Positions 15,466-24,201 are shown, counted from the first letter of the stretch. The stretch: 64,000 bases of DNA from Erysipelotrichaceae bacterium (GCA_017445225.1 JAFSUN010000003.1:1-64000), one strand, 5' to 3'. Translations and numbers: made by a program. The notes: generated by a model from the letters alone, not told the origin.

Positions 15466-16927
15466 GCTGGTACTTCTTCACTCCAATGACATGCACGGCG
15501 ATTTTCTCGCCGAAGCCCGGGACGGCCAGCACATCGGCGGTGTTTCCCTTCTAAGCGGCTATGTCCAACAGGTCCGCAGGGAAAATGAAAACGTGCTGTA
15601 TGCCATTGCCGGCGACATGTTCAAAGGCTCCCTCATCGACAGTGAGTTTCTCGGCTTTTCCACCATTGAGATCATGAACTACCTGAATCCCGACATCGTT
15701 GCCCTGGGCAACCATGAACTGGATTACGGTCTGGCCCATCTGCTCTTTCTGGAAAAATGTGCCCGTTTCCCGATCATCAATGCCAACATGTACATCAAAT
15801 CCAACCACGTCAGGCTGTTTTCTCCTTATAAGATCATGGATGTCAACGGCCTGAATATCATGTTCATCGCCGTAATAACCGAAGAGGTTCTCTCCTCCAC
15901 CCGTGGCGAGCCGATCGTCGGCACCTATGTCGACGTCTGGGAAGCCGCCCGGCAGGTTGGCGTCATCATCGACAACTACAAGACCACCGGCGTGGATCTG
16001 ACGGTCTTATTAACCCATATTGGCTATACAAACGACATTGAACTGGCTAAAGCCCTCAATCCCAAGTGGGGTGTGGATCTGATCATCGGCGGCCATTCCC
16101 ATACTCTTTTATCAAAGCCCAAGATCGTCAATGACATTCCGATCGTTCAGGTCGGCGTGGGCAGTGATCAGATCGGCCGCTTTGACATTGAGATCGACCG
16201 TGAGGAACACAAGATGACCGCTTACCGCTGGCAGGTACTGCCCATCACTTCCGCAAGCTGCCCGGTGGATGAAGTACTGGAAAAGGTACTGTCGGAATAC
16301 AAGGATGAAACCGACCGCAAGTACGGCCGGCTGTTAACGATTCTTAACCGCCGGCTCACCATGGAATCCAAGCGCCAGGAAAGTGAACTGGGTAATCTGT
16401 TTGCTGATCTGATGCAGCAGGATTCCAGCTTTGACGTCATGTTCTACGGAACCGGTTCCTTAAGAAAAAAGGAACTGGGACCGAGCGTCCAGTACAGTGA
16501 TCTGAAGGAAATAATCCCCTTCGTCAATGAAGTTCACATGCTGGAAGTAACCGGCCGGCAATTCAGAGACATGTGCCGTTACTTTCTGAGACAGAGCATT
16601 GACACTAAAGGTGTTTCCGAGTTCTTCAACCTCTCAAGGGGTGTAAGAGTCGTCTATGATTATGAGAAGGATGAATTAACGGAATGTTCCCTCAATGGTC
16701 ATCCGGTAGCTGATGAACAGCTCATTAAGATCGGCCTCCAGGACTTTCACTACCGCAACTTTAAAAGCTGCTTCGGTCTGGATCTGACCGAAATAGAGAA
16801 AAGAAGAAAAGCCCGCACCGTCGTCACCGATGATTTTTCGGTTTACGAGGAGATGCTGGCCGGAAGCGAACGGCTTGACAGCCATGTCGAAGGAAGGCTC
16901 GTCATTAAGAAAAGAGAAACTGCCTAG
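15455..16927 (+). CDS. 5'-nucleotidase / UshA-like metallophosphatase
   Basis: Family enzymes hydrolyse nucleotides or UDP-sugars with two metal ions. The metallophosphatase domain (residues 1-270) shows HSNDMHGD (metal ligands D and H), AGDMFKGS, GNHELDYG, LLTHIG and GGHSHTLL; the C-terminal 5'-nucleotidase substrate domain follows (GNLFADLMQ, FYGTGSLRKKELGPSVQYSDLKEIIPF). Homologues usually act outside the cell, but this one has no signal peptide: it starts directly with KLVLLHSNDMHGD. A cytoplasmic substrate or another export route is therefore likely. AGGAG lies about 10 bases upstream of the ATG. Its last 114 coding bases reappear nearly unchanged at 19518-19631. Confidence 0.88.
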   Translation: MKDKLVLLHSNDMHGDFLAEARDGQHIGGVSLLSGYVQQVRRENENVLYAIAGDMFKGSLIDSEFLGFSTIEIMNYLNPDIVALGNHELDYGLAHLLFLEKCARFPIINANMYIKSNHVRLFSPYKIMDVNGLNIMFIAVITEEVLSSTRGEPIVGTYVDVWEAARQVGVIIDNYKTTGVDLTVLLTHIGYTNDIELAKALNPKWGVDLIIGGHSHTLLSKPKIVNDIPIVQVGVGSDQIGRFDIEIDREEHKMTAYRWQVLPITSASCPVDEVLEKVLSEYKDETDRKYGRLLTILNRRLTMESKRQESELGNLFADLMQQDSSFDVMFYGTGSLRKKELGPSVQYSDLKEIIPFVNEVHMLEVTGRQFRDMCRYFLRQSIDTKGVSEFFNLSRGVRVVYDYEKDELTECSLNGHPVADEQLIKIGLQDFHYRNFKSCFGLDLTEIEKRRKARTVVTDDFSVYEEMLAGSERLDSHVEGRLVIKKRETA

Positions 16928-16944
16928 CAGTTTCTTTTCATTTG
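16814..16944 (+). repeat. 131-bp direct repeat, left copy (nucleotidase 3' end plus terminator)
   Basis: This stretch differs from 19518-19648 at only three positions by eye. It contains the last codons of the nucleotidase gene and its terminator. The two copies flank the AT-rich three-gene cassette. Confidence 0.9.
16914..16938 (+). terminator. Nucleotidase terminator containing the stop codon
   Basis: GAAACTGC, loop CTA, GCAGTTTC, then TTTT. The TAG stop codon lies in the loop. Confidence 0.85.
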
Positions 16945-16974
16945 TTCAGACCGTTTTTGGAAGAAACAGGGTGA

Positions 16975-17766
16975 CTATTTTCTGATCCTGTAAATATTCA
17001 TGGTGCCTGTAACCAGCCAGAGGAAATAGACCGTCAGAGTAATGAGAATGAAAGAATACGGATGGCCCCTCTCCAGGGCGGAAAACCCGAACATCGGCCC
17101 GTTAAGAAGGACCAGTGGCATGTTGGACATTGGATTCAGCAGTCCACTGTCATGCAAATATACGAAGCTGATTAATAGACATCCGCTCATGGCTATTACA
17201 TATGCCAGCAGGATCTGCTGAAACCGTTCACTGTCACGGTTTTTGTGACTCAGCAGGGAAACTGCCCCAGCATACCCCAGCGAAACAAGAATGCTTTCCT
17301 CATGTTCACTTGTTGAAACGGCAAACAGCATGAAACTGATTATCACCGCAACCATATGGATAGCCAGTAAGGCCAGGCAATTTAAAAAGGAATCCCTTTC
17401 AAGATCATGTGCCTTGTGTCTGAACCCCTCCAGATCCTTCTTTAAATCACTGACACCATCATTAAAATCATGAAGTGCTTCTCTGGTTTTGGTAAGTTCA
17501 GAAGCCACAAGCGAGATCTGCTGACCGTATTCACTGTCCGTGGCCAGGGAACCGGCAAATACCTGTTCGACTGTCAGGCCGAACTCATTGCAGATATTGA
17601 TCACATCATCCATTGTCGGCACGGCGGACGCATTCTCCCAGCGTCTTACGGTTCTTGGCGACACCCCCAACAGAACAGCCATTTCCTGCTGACTGAGCCC
17701 ACGGTTTTTCCGAAGTGCTGCCAGATGGACTCCAAGTTTTTCCTTATCGATTCTGTTCACAGTCAT
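16975..17766 (-). CDS. XRE-family HTH regulator fused to a membrane domain
   Basis: Residues 10-65 are a lambda-repressor-type helix-turn-helix (LRKNRGLSQQEMAVLLGVS, RTVRRWENASAVPT). Then comes a coiled-coil-like stretch (about 80-120) and four or more hydrophobic helices from about residue 128 to 258. Such proteins are membrane-tethered regulators, often controlling neighbouring envelope genes. Its start overlaps the stop of the 17763-18245 gene by four bases, so it is the last gene of a three-gene unit. Signal sensed is unknown. Confidence 0.82.
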   Translation of the reverse strand: MTVNRIDKEKLGVHLAALRKNRGLSQQEMAVLLGVSPRTVRRWENASAVPTMDDVINICNEFGLTVEQVFAGSLATDSEYGQQISLVASELTKTREALHDFNDGVSDLKKDLEGFRHKAHDLERDSFLNCLALLAIHMVAVIISFMLFAVSTSEHEESILVSLGYAGAVSLLSHKNRDSERFQQILLAYVIAMSGCLLISFVYLHDSGLLNPMSNMPLVLLNGPMFGFSALERGHPYSFILITLTVYFLWLVTGTMNIYRIRK

Positions 17767-18245
17767 CCGATTCTGAACCTCACAATCTGCTCACCCCATT
17801 GCCCTTCTGTCGATTGATAGATCACTCTGATCAGGTATTCTCCTGCCGGCAGGTACCCGCCAAATTTACGTCGGCAGTTTATTGTTATCTCGTGTTCTGT
17901 CTTGCCTTGAATGACAGTGTTTGGTCCTTTTCCTCCTTCAGTATCACCTCGATTGGCAACAAAGTGCCAGCCGCCGTTTCTCAATATATACAGGCCGGAA
18001 ACCGGAAACTCAGAATACATATCTATATCTGTCTCACTCTGATTCCTGATTTTTATATTAAGCTGTCTGCTGTCACCGGATGCTTCGATCAATACCCCTT
18101 CCATTGCCAGCCAGCCTGCTGGTTTATCAGCACCCGAAAACTCCTCTGAGCTGATTTCATAGTTATGATCTCTCAGGTAAAGCATTGTTGCCAGAATGAC
18201 AATGACAGTTGAAACAATAATAATAGTCAGGTTATTCTTTTTCAT
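17763..18245 (-). CDS. Membrane-anchored Ig-like domain protein
   Basis: One N-terminal membrane helix (residues 6-23) anchors about 135 extracytoplasmic residues. The C-terminal part resembles the bacterial Ig-like fold found in Firmicutes lipid- or peptidoglycan-associated proteins: a LNIKIRNQSETDI strand, a turn, then GGYLPAGEYLIRV. No catalytic motif seen. It lies between the secreted protein gene (5 bases upstream) and the HTH-membrane regulator (4-base overlap), suggesting joint function at the envelope. Confidence 0.65.
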   Translation of the reverse strand: MKKNNLTIIIVSTVIVILATMLYLRDHNYEISSEEFSGADKPAGWLAMEGVLIEASGDSRQLNIKIRNQSETDIDMYSEFPVSGLYILRNGGWHFVANRGDTEGGKGPNTVIQGKTEHEITINCRRKFGGYLPAGEYLIRVIYQSTEGQWGEQIVRFRIG

Positions 18246-18250
18246 GGTTT

Positions 18251-19354
18251 TCAGTGAGTAATATAGAAAGATACCGAAACCGCAAATCTGCTTGAATTGA
18301 TTTTTGGTTCACTTAAGGCGATATTTTCCTGAATACAGTCTCCCGATTTTTTCAGATAAAAGGGAGTTTCAGTCTTACAGTTGTACGCATATACGTTATC
18401 AGCGGGATTAGACAAAGACCGGTATATACTGTTATAAATAAATCTCCCTTCAGAACTCCCCTTTATCAAAGCTATTCCTAAATCATAGATAGCTTGAAAC
18501 GTTGCATAGGGATCATGATTTACTACTGCTGATGCATACAGTTCATATGTCTTTATTCCTAAATCAACCAGTGTGCTGATATTTGTAGTACTGGAGTTTT
18601 CTCCTTTTCCTTCCATACTATATCCTCCAAAATATAAACTCTTGTTTTGCCCTCCAGTGTTAGTTATTTTTAGCGTTATGGTTGGTTTAACTTTCAGGTT
18701 AGAAGTATACGTTGAGACACAGTTAATGAAATTAGCATATACATCAAAAGCTACAGAGTCCAACACTTCGAGAGTAGTATACATATTTATACCCGAGGCT
18801 ATATCTATCTGTCCGTTGATTTTTGTAACATTATACCTGTAAACGACATTATTGTTATTGTCGTAGAACTTAAAGGAACAGAATACATAAACCGGGACAA
18901 CATTTGTATTACTGCTGTTCACCCTATTAGTCATTGTATTATTAAATGTACTTCGAGAACAAGTTCCAGAAGAAGTTTTGTAGAGAAAAGAAGCAGGAAT
19001 ATACATGATGTCATTTCCAAGTACAAACTTATAACAATAAGTTCCATTATGCATTTCCTTTACAACGACAGCATTTCCAGCTGCTATGGAAAAAATCATC
19101 CCCATCTGATCATTTGTCAGGGCAGAACAATCCGTTGCTCCCTGGCCAGGATCAACAGGTATGATTACATTAATGTCATCATGAGGAATCAGGTCAGACT
19201 GTGAAGACAACAATTCGATTTCTTCATCTGAGTAATAATGTATCGGTTCAACATAATCTTCCGGTATTGGATATGCAGGGTCTTCCATTCCTTTTACAAT
19301 GTCAATTGGAACTGCAACAACAATCGCTAATAATATACTTACTATTTTTCTCAT
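18251..19354 (-). CDS. Secreted protein of unknown function
   Basis: Not recognised. A signal peptide (MRKIVSILLAIVVAVPIDIVKG) is followed by about 345 residues rich in Asn, Ser, Thr and Tyr with four to six scattered cysteines that could form disulphides, and predicted mostly beta structure. There is no LPxTG or lipobox. AAGGAGG lies 8-9 bases before the ATG. The gene is much more AT-rich than the flanking metabolic genes, which suggests separate origin together with its two downstream partners. Possible roles include an adhesin or an exported effector, but nothing in the sequence decides. Confidence 0.7.
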   Translation of the reverse strand: MRKIVSILLAIVVAVPIDIVKGMEDPAYPIPEDYVEPIHYYSDEEIELLSSQSDLIPHDDINVIIPVDPGQGATDCSALTNDQMGMIFSIAAGNAVVVKEMHNGTYCYKFVLGNDIMYIPASFLYKTSSGTCSRSTFNNTMTNRVNSSNTNVVPVYVFCSFKFYDNNNNVVYRYNVTKINGQIDIASGINMYTTLEVLDSVAFDVYANFINCVSTYTSNLKVKPTITLKITNTGGQNKSLYFGGYSMEGKGENSSTTNISTLVDLGIKTYELYASAVVNHDPYATFQAIYDLGIALIKGSSEGRFIYNSIYRSLSNPADNVYAYNCKTETPFYLKKSGDCIQENIALSEPKINSSRFAVSVSFYITH

Positions 19355-19395
19355 GGAGCAAGCCTCCTTTTCACCATTTTATCAATTCTCCCTGC

Positions 19396-19631
19396 CTGGG
19401 TGGCGGTCACATCTGGCCTAATCAGGGACAATTCTGTCCTATCTGCCATCAGGACTACACTATCAGAACTTCAGGGCCGGCTTTGATCCTGATGATATCA
19501 CGGAAAGAAAAAGATCCCGCATCGTCGTCACCGATGATTTCTCGGTTTACGAGGAGATGCTGGCCGGAAGCGAACGGCTGGACAGCCATGTCGAAGGAAG
19601 GCTCGTCATTAAGAAAAGAGAAACTGCCTAG
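19396..19631 (+). pseudogene. Remnant of a second 5'-nucleotidase gene (3' end only)
   Basis: Translation gives QDY, then after a one-base loss HYQNFRAGFDPDDITERKRSR and an identical VVTDDFSVYEEML tail, matching the C-terminus of the 15455-16927 nucleotidase (QDFHYRNFKSCFGLDL). There is no start, no catalytic domain, and a frameshift near 19457. Upstream of 19518 similarity to the intact gene is only moderate; downstream it is about 98 percent, so the fragment is a diverged paralogue whose end has been made uniform with the intact copy. Confidence 0.8.
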
Positions 19632-19648
19632 CAGTTTCTTTTCATTTG
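19518..19648 (+). repeat. 131-bp direct repeat, right copy
   Basis: Matches 16814-16944 in the same orientation, 2704 bases away, with three substitutions seen. It includes the terminator and overlaps the last codons of the convergent MFS gene. Confidence 0.9.
19617..19642. terminator. Terminator copy between the remnant and the MFS gene
   Basis: Same GAAACTGC/GCAGTTTC hairpin as at 16914. It now abuts the stop of the minus-strand MFS gene (19642), for which the preceding A-rich run could serve as T-tail. Confidence 0.75.
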
Positions 19649-20853
19649 ACTATATCGTCCTGATGCCGGTGATGTACGGCCAATATGTAGAAACTAAACA
19701 GTAAGGCTATTATCTGCAGAACAATGCCAACCGCAAAACATGGCCGATAGGAACCGCTGAAGTCATAGATGTATCCGAAGATCATGCTGCCGAAATACAT
19801 CAGTCCATAGGGAACTGACTGCCCGGCAAAGGCATCGGCGTACTGTTTATTGCCGTAGACATGCCTGATCAGGGCCGAAGTCGTTATCTGATTGCCATAG
19901 GCGGTGCCCAGTATGAAGGCTCCGATCAGCAGGATCAGATCGCCGAAACACACCAGCATGATCACACAGCCCAGGATGGCGGTAAGACAGCCAAAGGCGG
20001 CCCCGTACTGGTCACCCAGCTTATCGCAGACGATGCCGGCAATGAACTTGAAGAACAGATTGCCCAGCATGATGGAACTGACCAGCAGAGGTCCCAGGGT
20101 CGGCTTGCCGATCGACTGGGCAAAGCCGTTGAGATGATTGCTGATGTGGATGAGCAGGGCCATCAGGATGGAAACCGCACACAGGGCATAGAACACCGGA
20201 TCATTGACCTTATACTCCAAAGGCTTCGTTGTGTCTTCTTTCTTCACCTTTTCCTTCGAGTTTTCCAGGGTAAAGGGCTTAAAGTTCTTTTCTTCCGGCG
20301 TCAGAGTCAGAAACAGATAGGCCGGCAGAACCAGAACGACCTGGAAGAAGGCCATCGTGAAGAAACCGGCTTTCAGACCATAAGTATTGACCATGTAGCT
20401 GAACAGCGGTGAGTACAGGGCGCCGGCGATCCCCGAGAAACCCAGGGCGATGGCCGAGACGGAGCTGCGGTAATCGCTGAACCAGTTGCCGATGACGAAC
20501 ATGATGATGGTGCTGGAGAAAATGGCGTTCAGAACGCCCTTGAAGACGTTGACGCCCAGATAGAGATAGACGTTGTTCATGAAGCCGAAGCTGCAGGTAA
20601 GAAGAGCACTGCAGATGGCCGTAATCATCATGACGTTTCTTAAGGGGTACTTCCTTACCGCCCACAGCATCAGCGGAGCACAGAGGCCGGAAATGATGCC
20701 GTAGATGGTGGAGGCCAGGGAGACCGTTCCTCTTAAGGCCTGCATCTGCTCGGAAAGCGGCACGATGAAAGCCCCGAAGGCATTGGCCGTTCCGGTACAG
20801 GCCCCGATATACAGGCAGCAGCAGATTATCACCAGCAGATATGTTCGTTTCAT
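19642..20853 (-). CDS. MFS transporter (OFA-like)
   Basis: A 403-residue carrier with about twelve membrane helices and a charged central loop after helix six (KNFKPFTLENSKEKVKKED). The overall layout, GxFxxPLSE near the first helix and the FGxxxGxxYG-like segment near AYGNQITTSALIRHVYGNK, point to the oxalate/formate antiporter-like group of the major facilitator superfamily; substrate unknown. A related but distinct MFS gene lies at 49470-50690. The AGGAG site is 12 bases before the ATG, rather far. Confidence 0.82.
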   Translation of the reverse strand: MKRTYLLVIICCCLYIGACTGTANAFGAFIVPLSEQMQALRGTVSLASTIYGIISGLCAPLMLWAVRKYPLRNVMMITAICSALLTCSFGFMNNVYLYLGVNVFKGVLNAIFSSTIIMFVIGNWFSDYRSSVSAIALGFSGIAGALYSPLFSYMVNTYGLKAGFFTMAFFQVVLVLPAYLFLTLTPEEKNFKPFTLENSKEKVKKEDTTKPLEYKVNDPVFYALCAVSILMALLIHISNHLNGFAQSIGKPTLGPLLVSSIMLGNLFFKFIAGIVCDKLGDQYGAAFGCLTAILGCVIMLVCFGDLILLIGAFILGTAYGNQITTSALIRHVYGNKQYADAFAGQSVPYGLMYFGSMIFGYIYDFSGSYRPCFAVGIVLQIIALLFSFYILAVHHRHQDDIVK

Positions 20854-20926
20854 GATGTCTGAATTCTCCTGCTTCCATTCTAATATATGTTGCCGGTCAG
20901 AAAAAGCGTTTGAACCGAAATTCAGG

Positions 20927-20940
20927 CGGCTGAAAAGCCG
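20927..20940. other. GAAA-tetraloop hairpin in a divergent promoter region
   Basis: CGGCT-GAAA-AGCCG between the divergent MFS and SGNH genes. No T-run follows; role unknown. Confidence 0.4.
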
Positions 20941-20990
20941 GCCGTAAGCTTCCTGTGCTATGATGTTGTCAGAGAAAAGAGGAATCAGAC

Positions 20991-21668
20991 ATGAAAGTAC
21001 TGTTTGTCGGCAACAGCCACACCTTCTTCAATGACATGCCGGAGCTGTTTGCCCGCTTCGTGGAAAAGACGGCCGGTGAAAAGCCGGAAGTTGTCATGCT
21101 GGCATATGGTGGCCGAGACTACAAATGGCATCGCCAGGAATACTTTGTCCTAAGATTCAACCTGATGTACGGCAACTACGACTACTGCATCCTGCAGCAG
21201 GCCGCTCACCCCTACCCGCCCCGGGAAGAAACGCTGGAAGACGGCGGTTTCCTGATCGACCTGTGCCGGAAACAGGGCGTCACCCCGGTCGTCTACATGA
21301 CTTGGGCGGAAAAGAAAAAGCCGGAAAACCAGCAGAAGATGATCGACACCTGCCAGACCCTGGCTAAAGAAAAAGGTGCCCTGCTGGCACCGGTCGGCGA
21401 AGTGTGGCAGCAGGTTCAGCAGCAGTATCCCGACATTGAACTGTATTTCCGCGATGGCGAACATGCCGGGCCCTATGGCGATTATCTGATCGCCGGCGTC
21501 ATGTGCAAGCTGTTAACGGGTGATCTTTCCTCAGAGATCATCACGGATGGCTTCGACTTCCTGCAGCAGGAAACCGGAATCATTGAAGATAAGGAACGCA
21601 TACCCGTTAAGCTGGACAAAGAAAAGACCGAGAAAATCTGGAAGATTATCAATAATCAGCCGTGGTAA
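20991..21668 (+). CDS. SGNH-hydrolase-like protein (DUF4886 type)
   Basis: Probable cytoplasmic hydrolase or esterase. The N-terminal GNSHTFFND block (residues 7-15) holds the candidate nucleophile Ser; GGRDYKWH supplies the oxyanion glycine region; the C-terminal DGEHAGPYGDYL near residue 157 gives a D-x-x-H pair. There is no signal peptide. Substrate is unknown. AGAGGA lies about 8 bases before the ATG. A monocistronic gene closed by the hairpin at 21671. Confidence 0.75.
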   Translation: MKVLFVGNSHTFFNDMPELFARFVEKTAGEKPEVVMLAYGGRDYKWHRQEYFVLRFNLMYGNYDYCILQQAAHPYPPREETLEDGGFLIDLCRKQGVTPVVYMTWAEKKKPENQQKMIDTCQTLAKEKGALLAPVGEVWQQVQQQYPDIELYFRDGEHAGPYGDYLIAGVMCKLLTGDLSSEIITDGFDFLQQETGIIEDKERIPVKLDKEKTEKIWKIINNQPW

Positions 21669-21670
21669 CG

Positions 21671-21708
21671 AAAACAGTGTACTTCCCTGTGGAAATACAC
21701 TGTTTTTT
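21671..21708. terminator. Bidirectional terminator
   Basis: AAAACAGTGTA and TACACTGTTTT arms with a 14-base loop, followed by a T-run, between the convergent SGNH and PAP2 genes. Confidence 0.87.
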
Positions 21709-21728
21709 AATATCGTATTCGGTCAGTT

Positions 21729-22412
21729 TCAGAGTGAAAGCACCCTGTTCAGCTTATCCATCAGCCGGCCAAACAGCTCCGGCAATCCGGTATGACCGGC
21801 AATCTGCAGGCAGATCTCCGCCAGGGCAATGCCGCCGATCACGTCGATGAAGTAGTGCTGCTTGATCAGCATCGTGGTGGCAAAGACCGCCAGGGAGAAG
21901 AGCAGCTGTAAGACCGAGATCCATCGGCGGTTTGCGGGCTCGCTTTCCAGCGAGTAGCGGAAGGCGATCCAGCTGTAGAAGCAGTGCAGCGACGGGAAGG
22001 CCCGGGCCGGCGAATCGACGCCATAGGTGAAGGCCAGGATCTTCGTCCAGATATTTCCGTTCTCCGGCAGCACCGGCCAGCGCATGGCGATCGGCCAGAT
22101 GATGAAGATGAAGAAACAGATGATCTTGGCGAGAATGTCAGCACTGAAGTAGCGGTCACACCGCTTAAGATCTCCCAGGCTGGCTTGGATATAGTAATTG
22201 ACCCATTGGGCAAAGGACAGATAGTAAATGATGACAAACTGAGGGATGAAGGGTATCAGCCGGTCAATGGCCATGTCCGGATAGATGAATCTTTCCGGCA
22301 GTATCAGAAACTTGGTTATGAAATACACCAGGCAGTTGAATCCGAAGGTCACGATGGCCGGCAGAAAGATGATCAGAAAGCGTTTCAGCCAGCTTTTCTT
22401 CGGAGCTCTCAT
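21729..22412 (-). CDS. PAP2-superfamily membrane phosphatase
   Basis: Family enzymes remove phosphate from lipids such as phosphatidic acid or undecaprenyl pyrophosphate. The 227 residues hold about six helices; the acid-phosphatase motifs are FPSLHCF (PSxH, near residue 145) and KQHYFIDVIGG (H with nearby D, near 190); the first K-R-P motif is weak. The ATG at 22412 lies one base after the stop of the transaldolase-like gene; a longer frame reading back to 22571 overlaps that gene and is rejected. Co-transcription with the transaldolase gene is expected. Confidence 0.82.
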   Translation of the reverse strand: MRAPKKSWLKRFLIIFLPAIVTFGFNCLVYFITKFLILPERFIYPDMAIDRLIPFIPQFVIIYYLSFAQWVNYYIQASLGDLKRCDRYFSADILAKIICFFIFIIWPIAMRWPVLPENGNIWTKILAFTYGVDSPARAFPSLHCFYSWIAFRYSLESEPANRRWISVLQLLFSLAVFATTMLIKQHYFIDVIGGIALAEICLQIAGHTGLPELFGRLMDKLNRVLSL

Positions 22413-22413
22413 C

Positions 22414-23451
22414 TTACTTAAGGTTTTCAATGTACTCCAGGGCGGCCTGCCAGTTCTGTTCAAAGGTGCTTCTGAACAGGACGACCGGACCGAAGTCCTC
22501 GTATTCCTCCGGTTTGATGCCGTTGACCATGAAGGCCTTCGGATAATCCGGCAGTTTTTCCAGCAGTTCATCGATTACGTAATCAGGGGTCGGCATGTGG
22601 AATCTTTCGACGACCGGATAGTCTGCTTCCAGCAGCTTATCCGCGGTTCCCTTCCAGTTGATGGTAATGTTGGCATCGGCACCGACCATTTCGGTGAAGT
22701 GCTGCAGACCTCTCGCCCCGCCGCCGATGAAACCGACTTCCGGGTTGGCCTTCTTGCAGAGATGATAGGTCTTCTTGGCAGCCGCAATGCCCGCCTGCCA
22801 CAGGACATCGCGGTTGATGTCGATGTTGTTATCCTTTGCATAGGCGGTCAGATACTGATCGAGAATGCCGGTAATGTGAGAATAGTAGATCGGAGCCTTC
22901 TTTTCCATTCCTCTGGTGGCTTCCGCATACACTTCACAGACATCCAGGGCCTGTCTGACGCTCATTACTTCCGTGGCATTGATCGGTACGCCTCTGGCAG
23001 CCAGCACTCTGATGGCCTTCAGGCCTTCTTCGGTTACCGGCACCTTGGCCATCATGTTGGGCAGATCAGCGGTATTCAACAGAGCGCACCTGATGATGGT
23101 TTCGGCATCTTCATGGAAGGGATCGCCCTGAATGGAGACATAACCGCACCGACCGTTGGTCTTGTCGTAGATGTCCTTGAAGATCCGGGCGATGTCCAGC
23201 ACCAGGTCTCTCTGAACAAAGACCATGATCTCCTCGGTTGAATGACCTTCAGCGCGGTACTTTCTGATCAGTTCATCGACCTTGCCCCGCATCTGTTCGT
23301 TCTGGATCATCTTGTTGACATAGGACGGGTTCTGGGTACAGCCGATGGCACCGGCCTCAATGGCCCAGTTGGCCTCATCGCGGGTCACGTTGTTGATCCA
23401 GAATCTGGTAGGTGTCAGTTCCTTTACTCTCTTGAAATAATCTCTTGCCAT
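22414..23451 (-). CDS. Transaldolase-family protein
   Basis: TIM-barrel aldolase family. The Schiff-base lysine is visible in NMMAKVPVTEEGL (near residue 138), and the TNPS motif appears as QNPSYV near residue 40. At 345 residues it is close to the classical transaldolase length, but it is divergent: the usual N-terminal Asp motif is replaced by WINNVTRDEANW. Activity on a sugar phosphate is likely, yet it may not be the pentose-pathway enzyme. It starts one base after the methyltransferase gene's neighbour (gap of one base to 23453). Confidence 0.78.
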   Translation of the reverse strand: MARDYFKRVKELTPTRFWINNVTRDEANWAIEAGAIGCTQNPSYVNKMIQNEQMRGKVDELIRKYRAEGHSTEEIMVFVQRDLVLDIARIFKDIYDKTNGRCGYVSIQGDPFHEDAETIIRCALLNTADLPNMMAKVPVTEEGLKAIRVLAARGVPINATEVMSVRQALDVCEVYAEATRGMEKKAPIYYSHITGILDQYLTAYAKDNNIDINRDVLWQAGIAAAKKTYHLCKKANPEVGFIGGGARGLQHFTEMVGADANITINWKGTADKLLEADYPVVERFHMPTPDYVIDELLEKLPDYPKAFMVNGIKPEEYEDFGPVVLFRSTFEQNWQAALEYIENLK

Positions 23452-23452
23452 G

Positions 23453-24187
23453 TCAGTCTTCCTTTCCGTTTTTCAGTTGTTCTTTGGTAAATTCGTAGGC
23501 GGCAATGCTGACGGCATTGCACAGGTTCAGGGAGTCAACGGTATCCAGCTGTCTGATGAATACCGGGGTACCGATCCCGGCAAAGGTTTCCGGCAAGCCG
23601 GTAGCTTCGTTGCCGAAGATCAGTGAATATGGTTCTTTCTTTTCGACCTCATCCAGCGTCACGGCCTGACGGTCCAGCATGAACGGGTAGAGTGTTCGCT
23701 TCCCGGCGGCTTTCTCATAATCCTCAAAGCTGGCGAATAATGAGAATCTCAACAGGAAGAACGCCCGCATCGTAGCCCGTATGACCTTGGGATCAAAGAT
23801 GTCCACGGCCGGGGTGATGATGGCCAGATCGTTGATGCCGAAGCCGATGATCGTCCGGATGATGGTGCCCAGATTGCCCATGTTGCTGGGGTTGACCAGC
23901 ACCACATGGTTCTGGCGGGGATCGATCTCCTGATGAAACTTCCGGAACATCCCCATGATATAGCAGTTTTCCTTGGCCCCGACGATGTTAAAGGCCTTAT
24001 CGCTGCTGATCACTTCGATGTGCCGCTGACGGCACAGCTCGCTGATGCGTCGGTAAACCTCATTGTCGTGCTGCCGGGAATGGACATAGACGCTGATCAC
24101 CTTCTCCGGATGCCTTTCAACCAGTTCCAGGGTCAGTTCGGTACCCAGAGCATAGCTCACGTCGCCGTCCTTCTTGTACTTCTGCAT
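23453..24187 (-). CDS. SpoU/TrmH-family RNA 2'-O-methyltransferase
   Basis: SAM-dependent methylation of rRNA or tRNA ribose by family. The three knot motifs are present: NPSNMGNLGTIIRT, SLIFGNEATGLPE and LDTVDSLNLCNAVSIAAYE; an N-terminal substrate-binding region precedes them. The start at 24187 is chosen because GGAGGAGA lies directly before it; the longer frame begins inside the hairpin at 24202. The target RNA cannot be read from sequence. Confidence 0.85.
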   Translation of the reverse strand: MQKYKKDGDVSYALGTELTLELVERHPEKVISVYVHSRQHDNEVYRRISELCRQRHIEVISSDKAFNIVGAKENCYIMGMFRKFHQEIDPRQNHVVLVNPSNMGNLGTIIRTIIGFGINDLAIITPAVDIFDPKVIRATMRAFFLLRFSLFASFEDYEKAAGKRTLYPFMLDRQAVTLDEVEKKEPYSLIFGNEATGLPETFAGIGTPVFIRQLDTVDSLNLCNAVSIAAYEFTKEQLKNGKED

Positions 24188-24201
24188 AGTCTCCTCCAAA
24201 A

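Noticed and set aside
22413-22571. Longer N-terminus for the PAP2 gene
   Set aside because: It would read antiparallel-frame residues within the transaldolase-like gene with non-protein-like composition; the ATG at 22412 one base after the stop fits better.
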